Origin: Psychrobacillus sp042945595
GTDB taxonomy: Bacteria; Bacillota; Bacilli; Bacillales_A; Planococcaceae
Direction of reading: 5' to 3'
Assembly (NCBI RefSeq): GCF_042945595.1
Contig: NZ_CP168493.1
Location: 2,542,001 to 2,606,000, forward strand
DNA: 64,000 nt
Shown here: piece after piece, positions 63,261-64,000 of the stretch
Position numbering within the stretch: the stretch's first letter is position 1
Layout: each line of letters starts with the position of its first letter
Notes under the pieces: model-generated
What the model was told of the DNA's origin: nothing
The model's input: only the letters and a program-made list of their open reading frames with translations
Databases searched by the model: none
Translations under genes and position numbers: made by a program

Positions 63261-63782
63261 CTACATTAACTTTTTAGAAAGCTCATACTGTCCAATTAGA
63301 AGCAACATGATATGCTCGAACATATCACTTCTTTTAACAAAATTATTCGTAAATACGCCAATTGCACCTTCTTCGTGCCGAATGTCATTCTTATTCGTAT
63401 AGACGTCCATTACCGGCCCAAGTTCCGAACCCGCTTTCAACTGAATTGCAATTTCCATTGGCAAAGGGATACCCGCTCCATTTGCAGTAAAAATTGTGCC
63501 ATCATTTGTTGAAAGAGCACCCCAATTACAAATATACATGATTCCATCTATTTCATTCACTCCACCTTCTAATCCTATTCCAAAGGTTGCTTCCGAGTTC
63601 TCCATCAATTGTTTGGCACGGTTAATAGCACCTTGTCTAGTTTCTTCATCACTCATTGGTTGGTTTGATACAAGTGATGGTACTTCGACGTTTTTAAATT
63701 CTGCATCCGGATAATATAATGCAGAGATTGTGTGTACAGCTTTTGTTTTAGCTCTATTATTGGTTCCTATTAATATTTTCAT
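63261..63782 (-). CDS. DUF84 family inosine/xanthosine triphosphatase
   Basis: The 173-residue protein fits the YjjX/DUF84 family that hydrolyses non-canonical purine triphosphates. It has MKILIGTNNRAKTKAV at the N-terminus, SNQPMSDEETRQGAINRAK near 39, GIGLEGGVNEIDG near 68 and a DVYTNKNDIRHEEGAIGVFT segment near 126. A housecleaning role in removing ITP/XTP is inferred from the family. It lies between ytoP and the lipoprotein gene on the minus strand. Confidence 0.88.
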   Translation of the reverse strand: MKILIGTNNRAKTKAVHTISALYYPDAEFKNVEVPSLVSNQPMSDEETRQGAINRAKQLMENSEATFGIGLEGGVNEIDGIMYICNWGALSTNDGTIFTANGAGIPLPMEIAIQLKAGSELGPVMDVYTNKNDIRHEEGAIGVFTNNFVKRSDMFEHIMLLLIGQYELSKKLM

Positions 63783-63803
63783 ACAATGTATCTCCTATCT
63801 AGA

Positions 63804-63829
63804 AAAAAGGATGCCACTAGGGCACCCAA
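63804..63829 (-). terminator. Terminator of ytoP
   Basis: On the minus strand gggtgcc-ctag-tggcatcc forms an imperfect hairpin directly after the stop codon, followed by TTTTTTC. Confidence 0.65.
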
Positions 63830-64000
63830 TTAAACATTTGCTTTTATTGTTTCTAAAGTTGTTCGGTCGCATGTCTTTACTAATTTAGTAATCAACTCTT
63901 TTGCTGCAGCATAATCATCAGTATGAATAATGGAAGCAGAAGTATGGATATAACGAGAGCATATTCCAATTACTGCACTTGGTATTCCTTCATTTGACGT
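63830..64000 (-). CDS. ytoP: M42 family aminopeptidase YtoP (partial, C-terminal part)
   Basis: Only the last 56 residues are in the window and the frame runs off the right edge. They include IPSAVIGICSRYIHTSASII followed by HTDDYAAAKELITKLVK. The pattern GI..RYIHT..... IH..DY is the C-terminal signature of M42 metallo-aminopeptidases, where the histidine is a metal ligand. YtoP lies next to ytpP in B. subtilis, which supports the call. Substrate specificity cannot be read from this part. Confidence 0.85.
   Translation of the reverse strand, partial: TSNEGIPSAVIGICSRYIHTSASIIHTDDYAAAKELITKLVKTCDRTTLETIKANV

Overview
The window is chromosomal DNA from a low-GC, endospore-forming member of the Bacillales. 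Family Planococcaceae (Psychrobacillus/Lysinibacillus/Sporosarcina-like) fits best. The gene order largely follows the Bacillus subtilis pyk-dnaE-ackA-thiI-ezrA-tyrS-acsA-acuABC-ccpA-murC-ytpPQR-ytoP region. Interruptions typical of Planococcaceae include a FadR-like gene before accDA, a class A PBP next to tyrS and a 711-residue FtsA-like gene. There is an alpha/beta SASP gene with a sigma-G-type promoter, so the organism sporulates. No rRNA, tRNA, CRISPR array, prophage or transposase gene was seen.

Layout: 1-5.7 kb, minus strand: fxsA (partial), pyk, pfkA, accA, accD and a GntR/FadR regulator with a palindromic operator in front of it. 5.7-15.4 kb: dnaE, nrnA, ytpI, ytoI, ytkL, pepQ-like, a fluoride-channel gene pair, ald. 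15.6-23.6 kb: a universal stress protein, ackA, ytxK, tpx, an RDD protein, sppA, nadK2, rarD. 23.8-31.1 kb: acyl-CoA synthetase, an orphan membrane protein, SASP, thiI, nifZ, ezrA. 31.2-38.9 kb: hisJ, a free-methionine sulfoxide reductase, a YerD-like glutamate-synthase-domain protein, a methionine gamma-lyase-like gene with a cre site, a GAF/GGDEF protein, rpsD with a long leader. 38.9-51.8 kb: small orphan genes, tyrS with a T-box, a class A PBP, acsA divergent from acuABC, ccpA, aroA. 51.9-64 kb: FtsA-like protein, ytxH, ytxG, murC, sftA, ytpR, ytpQ, ytpP, a lipoprotein, a DUF84 NTPase and ytoP (partial).

Functional themes are central carbon and acetate metabolism (pfkA, pyk, ackA, acsA, acuABC, a second acyl-CoA synthetase, ccpA), fatty-acid synthesis (accDA with the FadR-like regulator), cell division and wall synthesis (ezrA, sftA, murC, PBP, FtsA-like) and translation (rpsD, tyrS, thiI/nifZ).

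The most unusual content is non-coding. A roughly 290-bp dispersed element, called R1 here, occurs about nine times plus one fragment. All copies lie in intergenic gaps and all point the same way. Each full copy can fold into a long imperfect stem capped by a 15-19 bp hairpin with a 3-nt loop, followed by a T-run and then a second hairpin. The stem sequences differ between copies while pairing is kept, which is covariation. R1 is interleaved with a GC-rich repeat, R2, that resembles widespread Bacillales repeats. A roughly 730-bp R1+R2 block is present twice, and one R1/R2 cluster splits the ytpP-ytpQ-ytpR gene run. Other observations worth checking are an inverted repeat that could mask the SASP ribosome binding site on read-through transcripts, a near-ideal FadR operator and a perfect cre site.
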